Assembly: GCA_021234155.1 (NCBI GenBank)
Contig: JAJEKV010000018.1
Span: 17,055,415 to 17,119,414 of the forward strand
Length of the DNA stretch: 64,000 nucleotides
Direction of reading: 5' to 3'
Source: Isoetes taiwanensis
Lineage: Eukaryota > Streptophyta > Lycopodiopsida > Isoetales > Isoetaceae
Under the pieces are notes generated by a model. That model worked only from the letters and a program-made list of their open reading frames with translations. It had not been told where the DNA came from and did no database searches. Position numbers and translations under genes: made by a program. Within the stretch, counting starts at the first letter, position 1, and each line of letters begins with the position of its first letter. Below, piece after piece: positions 44,480 to 55,158 of this stretch.

Positions 44480-46036
44480 TGATATCGGCAAAGACGCTTC
44501 TCGCCATGGCTACGTAATCCTTCATCGTTGGTATAGCCCCCACATTGTCAAGTAGATGTCAATATAGTATTCCAAGTCTTTCAAAAGAATTTGACCTCTC
44601 TAAGCAACCCCCGAACTCCAATCCCTTCTACCAAAGCCAAGTCCCAAGCAAGAATTCCAAATGAAAAGTAGTCCCTAGCTTGCAAGAGATACCGCCATGC
44701 ATAGGGTACTTTGTACCAAGGACCCATTGCAAGCAGCCCTTAGTCATGTACCCAACATTGCCAAAGTATTATGGAACAGAACCAACCGCTTACCCGCCTT
44801 ACATGATCCTAACCAAAGAATAGAAAAAGTTTTTTCTCTTACAACACTTTAGCGCTATATATCTAGTCTATAGGGTCAAAACTATAATAGGCTTAACCAT
44901 CAATTCAGCCACTTGAGGTCACACCCTTGGACACAGCAGAAGCATTTAATCCGCCACGCTTGAGTATGAAGAGACCATAGCGTAAGCATCCAAGAAAGTG
45001 AAGACTCGAGCAAGAAAGCGAGGATGGCATGAAGGTGGACCCAGAGGAGGAACGCCGTGGAAGCGTAACAAGACATCACCCGCTTCGAAGACAGACAGAC
45101 CACCCGAGGATTGCACAAACCAATCGGGCTGGGAATAACAAGTCTAGTAACCGATCATAGTCGGAAGGCCAGAATACTTGTTGCTAAACGACATCAAAAC
45201 CTCCCCAATGCAGAGGGACAGAGGCTACCGCGCCGGACCTAACTCCTTCACCTTCTACACAAGCAAAATTCTGGATTTAGAAGACTTCATCGACCAAGAA
45301 ACAGAAGACTTTCCTGGCAAGTAATGAAGCAACTACTTACACAGACACACCATGTCGACATTGAAGCCTATGGCACTATCGGAGAGGCATGATGACGGGA
45401 AGAACTCCCTACCGAGGAGGAGTTTGTAGCACTTCAAGAACAGATGGGAATAAGGGGAAGACAACAAGAGTACTTTAAGGAGTCTTCTTCTTCAGTAAAG
45501 AATGTATCAAAATTCCAAGGGAGAGCCACAAACTTGACAAGTGTACTAACGCTCTTCCGTGATTAGAAGGAATTAGTTCAAGTACCGGCCGATCAATATG
45601 CATCAAGGCATAGGGGTACCTCAGAGCACGCGGAGGAGTACCGAGCAAGACTTCAAATATTATCTTCCCGCTCCTAATCCGGACGGTAGAATAATAGTAT
45701 TTCACAAGCCCAGCCCACGCCGAGAGGAAGCAAGTGCAGATGCTAGTAGCACTTTCGGGATTTGGCATGCACGCACGACTATCGAAAAAGTCGACCATGT
45801 CATTTTGGTGAAGGAAAAACGCTTTGGGCATTTTCGACTTTATGCACCCCACCTTCGACAAGGTAGGTTATAAGGATGCTGACTCATACCTCCCATAGAC
45901 GGGTGGAAGAGCTAGCATTTGCCATCGAGGGGGGATCGGCCGAGGGATATACTCGTGAACTTGGGAAGTACAAGAGGTACAGCCCAAGTAAAGAAGTTCC
46001 TTTGAGGATCACCCAGACTATCAAGAAATCAATGTA
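44480..46036 (+). pseudogene. ORF B of copy 1, unrecognised retroelement protein, decayed
   Basis: I do not recognise this gene. It is supported by its counterpart in copy 2 (61524-63075), in the same place between the histone-like ORF and gag. Shared blocks in order: a start region (cgtttgata...ATGGC), SKQEFQ/SREFQ before CIGYF-like sequence, DIKTSP/DIQTS, VDIEAYG/LDIQAYW, EEEFVALQEQ/EEEFIAQRKR, KYYLPAPNPDGRIIVFHK/RYYLPLLMDGRIAVIHR, and a C-terminal GTAQVKKFL. The reading frame is broken many times. There is no histone, envelope, protease or nuclease signature that I can see. A frame of 91 codons at 45598-45873 covers the best preserved part. Confidence 0.6.
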
Positions 46037-46199
46037 ATGAAATTCATGACTATTGTATTAAGTAAATATATATCGGGCTATATATCAATAAAAATGTAAG
46101 ATCTTTTGAATTGCATTTTAAATGTCTTTGGTATCATTGTTTTAACAATCATATCATTCAAACACTTAATGCAACCAACAAAAGAACTCATGATAAATG

Positions 46200-47062
46200 G
46201 TGCTAATGTAATAGGTGCGTTTTAGAACAACTAGGAATGTCGACCTTGAATTCCAAGCCCAAGGCGATCACACGCCAATGAGACAATTCCAGCCTGGATC
46301 CGCTCAAGAGTATTACGACCGACGCCAGAGGAAGAAATCTCGCAGATGAGGTCGATCCGCAAGAAATCAAAGCTATGTTGGCGTGGCGGGGAAGAAACAG
46401 CAAGACCGTAATGTACAACCCCGAGAGGCCCCGCTCAACACAAAGGAAAAGAGAAAAAAAGAGGAGCCGGGGCGCAGATCTTCTAGCTCCAGCCTCGGCT
46501 TCGGACTCAAGCTCGAAGTCCGAGGAGGAAACAAGAAGAACAAAATTAAGGAAGGGAAGAAAGAGTAGCGGTGGAAGCAGCCGCACCAATCCGACTACCA
46601 AAAGAAGGTCGACTCGCCTTAAGTAATGTTTGAAGGCATTTAAAACCGAACAATTTTCCGACGAAAAAAGATCGTGGATGGAAGTCAAGCATGGCTAGAC
46701 GAGATGAGTGAGTACTGAAATGCTTACGCATGAAAGACAAAGACAAGGGCGTGGTAGCCACCGCTAACTTGAAAGGGCGGCCCAGATTTGGTGGAGGGGC
46801 TATGCTAAAGCCCATGGAATGAGCAGACAAGTGCAGGTTCAATGGTTCGCAAGGGGCCTTCAAAAGCACTATGTCCCAAGAGAACACAAGTGCCATCGAT
46901 GCAAGCATTCCACAAAGTTACAACAGGGGGAACAAATGCACGTAAATATAGGAAGAGTTCATGAGGTTGAGGCTATATGTGCCAAAACTCAGCCAGAGAA
47001 GAGCAAAGGGGAAGGCTATGTGGAGGGCCTGAATGAGGACCTACGGAAGATAGTCGAGCTCT
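46200..47062 (+). pseudogene. gag region of copy 1, frameshifted
   Basis: Gag forms the retroelement particle and binds its RNA. The N-terminal part aligns with copy 2 (EEISQMR region) and has a basic Ser/Arg-rich segment (46375-46626). The capsid part reads WLDEMSEY, KDKDKGVVATANLKG, YAKAHGMS, HYVPREHKC, and LQQGEQMHVNIGRVHEVEAIC with EGLNEDLRKIVEL (46940-47062), the retrotransposon gag pattern W...F...Y.P......L.Q....V..Y...F......GL...L...V. Several frame changes occur. I could not find a clear CCHC knuckle downstream (47.1-47.5 kb). Confidence 0.8.
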
Positions 47063-47549
47063 GAACCCGCCAAGATCGAGGCGGAAGCGAAGTTGGTAAG
47101 CCTACAAGGGCGGGACCCCGTAAAAGTGAACCCAAGGAGTGGTATGACAAAGGAAAAGCATATGGAGGCCGAGCCGAGAGCAAAACAACCACACCGCCAA
47201 GACACCATACACCGTAAAATCAATGGAAACAAGCAGAAAAGCAGGTGCCTTCAAAGATAAAGGACAAAGCATGAGGCTCAAATTATTCAAAGACAACAAG
47301 TTCCTCAACTCCATTCGAAAAGAAAAGCGGCAGGAATGTATAGAAAAACAATGAAGCTTCCGGCTTCCACCGGGCATAGAACACACAACCGCCTGCTCGT
47401 GATGAATGCAAAAGACTTTATGAAATGGGAGGTTGGAAGACCCCGATTGTAAGAAGAGGAGGGAAGGACGCCGACTATATCCATGGTGAGGTGCGTCACA
47501 TCTTTGCCGCCATAGATACGAAAAGCCGCAAAGAGCCGCATACCAAGTA

Positions 47550-47880
47550 ATATCCACGATTGGTAAAATAGCCACCAAATCTTTTATAGTCCCTATAGAC
47601 GTGGGCGTTTCCCACAATTTCGCATCACCAAGGATGGCAGAAATGCTAAAGTTGAAAAACAAAGAAAGTCTAAACCCAGACCAAGAGTGTTAGCCAGTGA
47701 GCCATCAGCACACTACGGGCGAGAGGGTGAATTTCAATATAGACTTACCGGTATCAATATTGAAATGGGGGCAGTAGATCATGAGTATAGGAAAATATGA
47801 CTTCATCATAGGTATGGAATACCTCAACCCCGCAAAAGCACAAATAGATTGTGGAGAGCCGGAAGGTGAAGCTCACGGCC
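47550..47880 (+). pseudogene. Retropepsin-like protease region of copy 1
   Basis: VPIDVGVSHNFASPRMAEML (about 47601-47650) corresponds to the DSGA.HNF active-site region of Ty3/gypsy proteases. Here Asp is kept but the DSGA triad reads DVGV. YDFIIGMEYLNPAKAQIDC (47798-47855) is the flap/C-terminal ILGMDWL..H...IDC segment. The two are in different frames. Confidence 0.8.
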
Positions 47881-48099
47881 TAACGGAAAAAATCATAGAA
47901 ATCTCAGGTAAGCAAGTGACATCTATAATGCAATGCATGTCGAGTAAGAAATTACTTAGATGCATCACAAAGGAGCAAGTTGCATACATCTTCAAATTAG
48001 AACTTGTCAAGAAGAGGCACCGTAAGATAAAGAAGATGAATCGCGAAGCAAACTACCAAGCAAGTAGCCAAGCTTAATAGAGGAATTCCATGACTTGTT

Positions 48100-49430
48100 C
48101 CCCCGATGAAATCAAGGAGCTCCCGCCATAGGGGAGTGGAGTGCTAAATTGCACTCGAACCGTGTACTAAGCCCACGAGTAAGGCACCATACGTAATGAC
48201 GGCCCACCTAAACCATCGTGAGTTGAAGAAGCAATTGCGGGGAGCTATTGGACCTAGGGTTCATAAGGCCTAGTGTCTCTTCTTCGAGCCCCATCTTATT
48301 CGGCAAAAAGAAAGATGGAAGTTTGAGGATGTGTATTGACTATCGCCAATTAAACAAACACACAATCAAGAACAAGTATGCCTTACCCAGAGCGTACGCA
48401 CGATGGATCGATTACAAGGAGCCAGAGTCTTCTCCAAAATAGACTTAAGGTCTGGATATCATCAAATCAGAATCAAGGAGGAAGATATTCACAAAACGGT
48501 GTTCCGAACAAGGTATGGCCATTATGAATTCACAGTGATGCCATTTGGCCTATCAAATGCCCCAGCAACGTTCATGAGACTCATGAACGATATCTTTCGG
48601 GAATTCCTTGACACATTTGTTATCGTGTTCTTCGATGATATTTTGGTGTATAGCAAGTCCCTAGAGGAGCATATCCACCAGTTGAGAAGGGTACTTGAGA
48701 AGCTGAGAAGACACCAGCTTTTGCGCGGTTATCATTAAATGTCATTTCGCCACCGAAAGAGTGGAATACTTGGGGCACGCCATATCAGCAGACGCAAGAT
48801 CTCCACCGATCCCAAGCAAAGATCCAAGCAAAGGATTGAATGGCCAGCACCAAAGAATATACACGAGGTGAGAAGCTTTTTGGGCTTAGCAGGATATTAT
48901 AGAAAGTTCGTCAAGAACTTTGCTAAGATAGCAAAGACCTTTAACCGGACCTCACCAAGGCGTAAAAGATAAAAGACTGGTGGCACATTGGCAAAAAGAA
49001 GGCTCAAGCAGATTCGAGAAGTTGAAGGAAGCCTTTAACAACCGCCCGCCTTAACATTGCCGATCCAGAGAAGGACAAGCTAGTTGCAACCGATGCGAAA
49101 GCAAGATTGCGACGGGAGCCTTTAATGCAAGAAGAAAGAGTCGAGAGCATACAATTCACGAAAAGATGAATGACGCAGACTCGCTACCGACAACACCATC
49201 GAGCTATTGGCGCTGGTAAGAGCTTTAAAGATCTGGAGACACTATCTATTGGGAAGGAAGTTCCATTAGATACCGACCACCAAAGTCCGGCAAGACATCT
49301 TCACGCAACCATTGTTGAATTTAAGGCAAAGAAGATGGATGGAGTTCCCGGAAGAGCACGACTTCAGATTGTGTACAAGCCGGGAAACTCAATGTGGTCG
49401 CAGATGCTCGGCCAAGGCACCCCTTAACAA
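48100..49430 (+). pseudogene. Reverse transcriptase and RNase H of copy 1, frameshifted
   Basis: RT blocks: [15 protein letters not shown] with [18 protein letters not shown] (48253-48355), [15 protein letters not shown] (48430-48475), [20 protein letters not shown] and the catalytic FFDDILVYS (about 48633-48660). The thumb reads RSFLGLAGYYRKFVKNFAKIA (48866-48930). RNase H shows VATDAKA (49085), IELLALVRALKIWRHYLLGR (49197-49258) and a TDHQS segment. Catalytic Asp residues of RT are present. Breaks near 48400, 48740, 48970 and 49250 separate the frames. Block wording places it in the chromodomain-bearing Ty3/gypsy group. Confidence 0.92.
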
Positions 49431-49639
49431 CAAGGGTGCATTGCAATGCCATATCAACACTCACCAAGTGAGTTTGACAAGAAAATAGAAGAAACATTGC
49501 CAACGGACAAGGACTTGAAGTGAAGTATGGGCAAGCCTTTCTAAAGAGGCAAGAACGGACAAAGAGAGAGAAGCCTTCAAACATTTTAAGAAGGAGGGAA
49601 ATCTCTTGTACCATAAAAATAAGTTGTATGTACCGTAAT

Positions 49640-50380
49640 CATCCTAGGAGTCGGAAGGTTGATTCTCCATGACACCCACAACAGCCCGACAGCCGGCCAG
49701 TTATAGGTTTTACGAAAACCTACTTCAAGATAAGAAGTAGTTACTATTGGCCGTGCATGAAGAAGCGATAGCAAGGTACATACGCGAAAGTGTCGATTTA
49801 TGTCGGCAAACCAAGGCGAACAACTACAAGATAAGAAGTAATTCCGCATGGAGCATTAGAGCCATTGCGCAGAAACCAAACTCCAAGTGGGAGATAATAA
49901 GCATGGACTTCATTGGGAGGCTCCTAGAACCATAAGGGGCAAAGACGCCTTAATGGTCGTAGTCGACAAATTGTCGAAAATGGCGCACTTTGTGCCTTGT
50001 AGGAGCACCGACACGGCTTTAGACACGGCTGTGTTATTCACAAGGGAGATTTTTAGACTCCATGGGATGCCAAGAGAAATAATCTCTGATAGGGATTCGA
50101 AGTTCATGAGTGCATTCTGGCAGGATCTCTTCAAAACCATCGGAACGAAATTATCAATGAGCTCGGCTTATCACCCTCAAACAGATGGCCAGACGGAGCG
50201 CACCAATCGGATACTTGAAGATATGTTGCGGAATTATGTCTGGAACAAGCAATCAAAGTGGGATGACTTTATCTACTTGGTTGAGTTTGCATACAATAGC
50301 ACCAAGCAAGAGTCATCCCAAATGTCGCCGTTTATGATCAACTACGGCTATCAGTGCTTGACACCAGACACTTGACACAA
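49640..50380 (+). pseudogene. Integrase core of copy 1
   Basis: The DDE integrase reads ISMDFIGRL (49897-49923), VVVDKLSKMAHFVPC (49955-50000), ISDRDSKFMSAFWQDLF (50085-50135) and SSAYHPQTDGQTERTNRILE (50160-50218). Both core Asp residues and the Glu of DGQTERTN are kept. A zinc-binding N-terminal region lies upstream in broken frames (49640-49860). The core frame 49887-50375 is open for 162 codons. Confidence 0.93.
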
Positions 50381-50519
50381 CCCCAGGTCCAAGGTAGAAG
50401 TATCCCGGCCAGATGTTAGCCGAGATGCAACAATTGGTTGAGGAGGTACGAGGATACCTCTTAGCAAGAAGAAGCAGCAAAAAAAGAGCATAGCTGATCA
50501 AGACCGAACAAGAAGGGAG

Positions 50520-51192
50520 TTCCAAGTAGGGGACAATGTTTGGCTGAAGATAAAAGTCAAACAAGCGAAGCTCAAGATCGGCAATTGCAAGAAGCTTGCT
50601 CCAAGGTGGACTGGGTCCATTCAAAATTGTCGAAAAGAGTGGGCAACCAAGCCTACAAATTGACTTACCAAAGACACCTCAAGATCCATAGAGTCTTTCA
50701 CGTAAGTCTCCTAAAGAAACACACTCCTAATCCAGAGGAAGTATTGGAGACACCGAGTTTCATCGGAATTAATCGGACGATCAGCTTGAGATTGTCCCTC
50801 GAAGTTTCTTCTCGACCGATCCTATAAGAAGACGAGAAGATCTCAATTTCTCCAAAGATCTTGTGAAATGGACGACTTACCGTGGAGGACGCCACGTGGG
50901 TACTACAATCGATCTTGAGAAGCAAAGATACCCACAATTCATGGAGCAATGCAAGGGTCAGCTCGTCACCAAGTGGTCGACTCTCGAACCGATGGGCGAA
51001 AGTGAGGTATCTACAGAGTCTACTTCCGATGCCACGGAAGTAGTCAGCTTGAGAGAAAAGAGGTCATTCAGGAATGCATTTGTTAGGAAAAGCACCTCTA
51101 GCCCCATATATGTTTTGATAGGAGGAATCTGTCCTTCACGCCCCATATACGGGAAGGACCCCATCCTCCACGCTGGGCAACTAAAGGTGTAG
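50520..51192 (+). pseudogene. Integrase C-terminus with chromodomain-like tail, copy 1
   Basis: QAYKLTYQRHLKIHRVFHVS followed by LLKKHTP (50650-50725) is the usual integrase C-terminal A..L.LP....IH.VFHVSLL segment. It is followed, across two frames, by VKWT..LPWEDATWV (about 50858-50915) and DLEKQRYPQFMEQC (50911-50952). This is the chromodomain pattern of chromoviruses (L.KW...P.EDATWE....L...P.F). Chromovirus chromodomains bind methylated H3 tails or chromatin and direct integration. A charged C-terminal extension runs to about 51192. Confidence 0.78.
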
Positions 51193-51706
51193 GCATGAGC
51201 GGCATATAGGCATGATAGGATGCTGTCTCCGCGGGCACGATGGAAGAATCATCCTCTTCCTACGCCGGGAGATTAGCCATGCATTCATGTAGATAGGTGG
51301 GGTGGTCACCATATAACCAAAAATTTTATTAATAATTAAATGATACTAATGTAGTGTTGAACCTGCAGGCCAATAGAACGACAAACAGGCGGGAGGTTGC
51401 ACTACAAGACCTTGTAGCATATGTAGTGAATAAATGCTACAAGGGGACGAGAACCTTAAGAACACTTTTTGTTATGTTCAATCTTGATATTTTAAACTTG
51501 ATATTTTAATCTTGATATTTTAACTAATGTTGAATTAAGGCATAAATTAAATGCCTTACCATGTGGTGATTATAAACATTGCAATTAGAATTTTAAGTAT
51601 TATCTTATAATAATTCTGTTAATTACATGTACCATCCAAGATTCCTTGTGCAGGTATTTTTCCAAGGTGGGGAGACTCGTGATGCCGCGGGACAAAGATC
51701 AATCCA

Positions 51707-51719
51707 GGTAAAGGGAGAA
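51707..51719 (+). promoter_or_regulatory. Polypurine tract of copy 1
   Basis: ggtaaagggagaa directly precedes the TGTGGCG start of the 3' LTR, the expected place and composition of the plus-strand primer. Confidence 0.85.
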
Positions 51720-54700
51720 TGTGGCGTTCGGGATAATATACGGTATGAATACGTATATTATAATCGACGTCACTAGTACATGTCGACTTAGGCGACATAT
51801 GTAACAAGATCGACTATAAAGGGGTAGTACCCTAGGGTACAACCTTGTGACCCATTATATTGCACATGTTAAGGCCACATGTGAATAGAATAGAATAGAA
51901 TAGAATAGAATAGAATATACATTAACGTCCCTCAGGCCGTGAGGCCCCCGGACTTGTGTAGCATCCCCGCGAGCTCCCAAAAATTAGGTTTGCCAACAAA
52001 CGCATTTACATGATTATATAGCCTTCTAGCGGGCTTCACTTGTTCTTTTTATTACCCGCATCGTGCTTTTTAGTTGGCTTCTTTTTGGCCATACACAATG
52101 CATCGTTATCAATGACTTTGAGTTGTCCTTTGTGGCCTTTTCGATTCGCCGCGTGCTTCTCGATTATCGGACCCTTCTCTTTGTGCACCCCGGTGTCTAA
52201 TTATCATCTCTTTTATAGCTTTCGCTACATCTCGTAGCGTCTCTTCTTTGTCCATCAAGTCTTTGGGAGTGGGAGGTCCCACCCGACCTTGTTAAATTTG
52301 GACCTTATGTCCGTGTAGACCAGGACATTCTTTGACCATATGCCTCTCGTCCTCTATTTTGCTCAGATCACATAGTCGGCATATTCTCTCTCTCGTCATG
52401 TTCTATATTTCTCCACCTATCCTTCTCGATTCGTAGATCGTGGCTTCCCATTTCGAATCTAGCTAAGCGTTCCTCATTTGTTTCTACATAGCGGTGTTGC
52501 TTTTGTATGTAATGTGTCCTATCTCGAGAGTGGATTGAAGACTCCCAATAGCCATTCCACTTTTTGGACCAGATCTTTGTGCCGACCAACTTCTCATTGC
52601 CCCGTCCGGCCCATTCTTCTTCCCATCCATTTGCTTGTATGATATGATTTAATTGCAACCCCATGTTTGCCGCCCATCTCGCCACATCGTTGAACCATCC
52701 CTTGCCTTTTACTATGTGTTGCTTTCTTTGATTCCTCCATTGCTAGTGATGATAACTTATCCTCTTTCCCATAATTTATCCTTTATTAGGTACCTTATTG
52801 TTCTTTCCCATGCTCTCACCTCCATTGGTTTTTCTTACATTTCATATATGATTGTTGCTAATGATGTACCCGCTTTCACGGAATTCCCGCCCAGGTACCC
52901 TTTGTCTCAAGATCCCTTCTGTTTCTCCCATTTTTTTTCTCTGTTAGGCCCGGCCCCACGTTTCACATCCTGCAGATAAATGCGTCGATGCCACTAATGT
53001 GTTAAACAGGTATGTTTTGATTTCAGCTTGGTGATCCCGGCTTGTTAGTGCAGAATTCATCATGGTATAATAGTTGCCCATCATCGCCACGAAATCATTG
53101 TCGCCGCCTTTGACCACTTCCCCGCCATGTGTGTCATAGCCCAAGCAATTGCACTCGTGGTTTCCTCTAGCTCTTGTCCCTTGTATTTGAAGGGTTTGTG
53201 CTTAGATCTTTGTACGGAAGGTCACTATTTTGTTTTGTCCAGATTGATGTTAAACTCGCCTCCAAACGAGAACTCTTCTAGAATTTCTAACATTCGTGCA
53301 TTCCTTTGACTTTGGTCGCCATCATACCTAGGTCGATCTGCAGATAGCATTATTGGGACCTTCGTTCTCCCTATTATTGGTGCTTCCTTTATCTCCTTCT
53401 TTTCTCCTCAAGAATTCCCTGTAGGGCATCTATGTATATCCCAAAAGCGTGGGTGATAATGGGCACCCTTGTTTTTACTCGTGGTCGCAATCTATTGCTT
53501 CCCCTTCCCCTTCCATTTTAGCATATACCTTCCGGTATAGTCTTGCGATTGCTCCCACCAACCCATCTGGTGCTCTTAATCCTATCAGTCTCAGAATGAG
53601 CTTATCTCTGGGTACTATGTCGAAGGCTTTCCTAAAGTCCACAAAGCAGATATGATTTTCTTGTTGTTCTCCTTGCCCTGTTTCTATCATTATTCTTAAG
53701 GTCACTAGGTGTGGTGAAGTCGAGTATTCTGGTCGGAAGCCGGCCTGGCCTTGTGCTCTGAGTTTCCCTGTGGCTCATATAACACCCTTTTGCCATGTGG
53801 CAATAGCCCATTGACCAAAAAGGGCCCAGCCCTAAATTCGTGGGGATAAAGGGGCATAAACCTAAAAGGGAACTCTTTTCAGTTCCCCTCCCATAAGTCG
53901 GATTGGAGCAAAGCATTGGACGCCTTCTCGGCGTGAGCGATGTGAGGAACCGGAATTCCTTAGTGGCACTCGATCCAAGCCGGCAATCTTAGATTCAAAG
54001 AAAGATGGACGCCTTCGTGAGGAGTGGGGAGCCAGCCAAGATGCGGGTTAGTGGTTGATCCGATAGTTAGATCCCAGTTTTCAGCCCTCATTCCATAGGG
54101 TTAGCATTCATTCTTAGCTATAGGCGACCCCTCGACCTAAGAATGATAGATACTAACAAAGGAACCTAACCATGTATGATTAGGTAGATTAGAATAGATA
54201 TGTTCTATTGTTTCAGTTACATTTGTGATGATGTTTTGACATTCTATGCGCCACTCTTGTGTATTGGGAAGGGGGGTAGAGACCCAGAGCCCAAGTAGTT
54301 GTATGATCATAGTTTTAGCCCATTAATTCCCACCACGCGGCTGTGTATAAGAGCCCGCCGGGTTGTGGGTGGCGGAGCTAGACCTACCGACAAGGGAGGT
54401 CTTGTCCAATCTGATTGATCCCTCCGTGCGTAGTAACGGTAGGGGAACGCTAGGAGTCGGGGCGCTCGCGTGAGGGCAGGTGGTATGGGCTCGACACCTC
54501 TTGGGCGTCGCGCCTTCTTCTAGGGGTTCAAGTCGGTACGAGCAATGGCTCTCGCTCAGCCTGCGGATTGGCATGGACCTTCGGAGGGAGTGATCCCCAC
54601 CGCCTCATCGGGGCCGGGAGATGCAACCCAAGAGCGATAGCCCCTCGGCTACTCACCCCGGCGGGCTACGGTCAGGCTCCAATACTCTTCAGCCTATCAC

Positions 54701-55158
54701 GCAAAGTATGCATGTGAGGGGCGGATGGAGTGGATTACCCAACGGCCATGTTCCTATACCCTAGCAAATCCATTTGCCATGAATTGCATGCGCATTGCTA
54801 TTCGAGACCCTAAGCCGTCGGTCCAATCCCCATCGGTCAGAAGCTTGGGTAGGATCTTCCCTATGTTATGTTGATGTACCGATGTGTGATCAAACAATTG
54901 TGATATGGTGGACCACCCTTCGAGGTGGGTATGTTATTATTGATTGATGTCATGTGCTCATGTTTGTTTACGCCTGCTTGCTGGGTCGATCCCGAGGGAG
55001 ACGGGATGAATGACACGCCCATTCTTCCGGGTTAGGGTTCTTGGCCATCATCGAGAGCCCGATGTTAGGTGGACGGCCTCACATCATCGGGCGATCTTTG
55101 GTTTGAGGGATGATCTCCAGTTGTATACGATCGGGCATCGATAATTTTGGGGCCCACA
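51720..55158 (+). repeat. 3' LTR of copy 1, split by LINE-C
   Basis: LTR sequence occupies 51720-51887 and about 53776-55158. It starts TGTGGCG (5' LTR TGTGACG) and ends GGGGCCCACA. The break falls inside gtgaatataacaccc of the intact 5' LTR. Confidence 0.9.
51888..53775 (-). mobile_element. LINE-C, 5'-truncated non-LTR element with (GAATA)n tail
   Basis: On the minus strand: HICFVDFRKAFDIVPRDKL (53645-53590), an RT core motif; then further RT/thumb sequence in broken frames; then WESSIHSRDRTHYIQK and CRLCDLSKIEDERHMVKEC (about 52385-52330), a terminal Cys/His knuckle. The 3' end is a microsatellite of seven to eight TATTC units (plus strand GAATA, 51883-51914) joined directly to LTR sequence. 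The endonuclease and RT start are missing, as expected for 5' truncation. A YADD box was not found intact. Confidence 0.85.

Larger units (their letters stand above)
40139..55158 (+). mobile_element. Ty3/gypsy chromovirus copy 1 carrying a histone H3-like ORF
   Basis: An element of about 15.0 kb inserted in LINE-B. The 5-bp target duplication AACAC is present at 40134-40138 and 55159-55163. The LTRs start TGTGACG/TGTGGCG and the 5' LTR ends CGTCACA. Order on the plus strand: 5' LTR, initiator-Met PBS, three stem-loops, histone H3-like ORF, two stem-loops, ORF B, gag, protease, reverse transcriptase, RNase H, integrase with chromodomain-like tail, polypurine tract, 3' LTR. Polymerase order PR-RT-RH-IN is that of Ty3/gypsy. 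Frames are broken in many places, so the copy is not autonomous. The 3' LTR is split by LINE-C. Confidence 0.93.
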
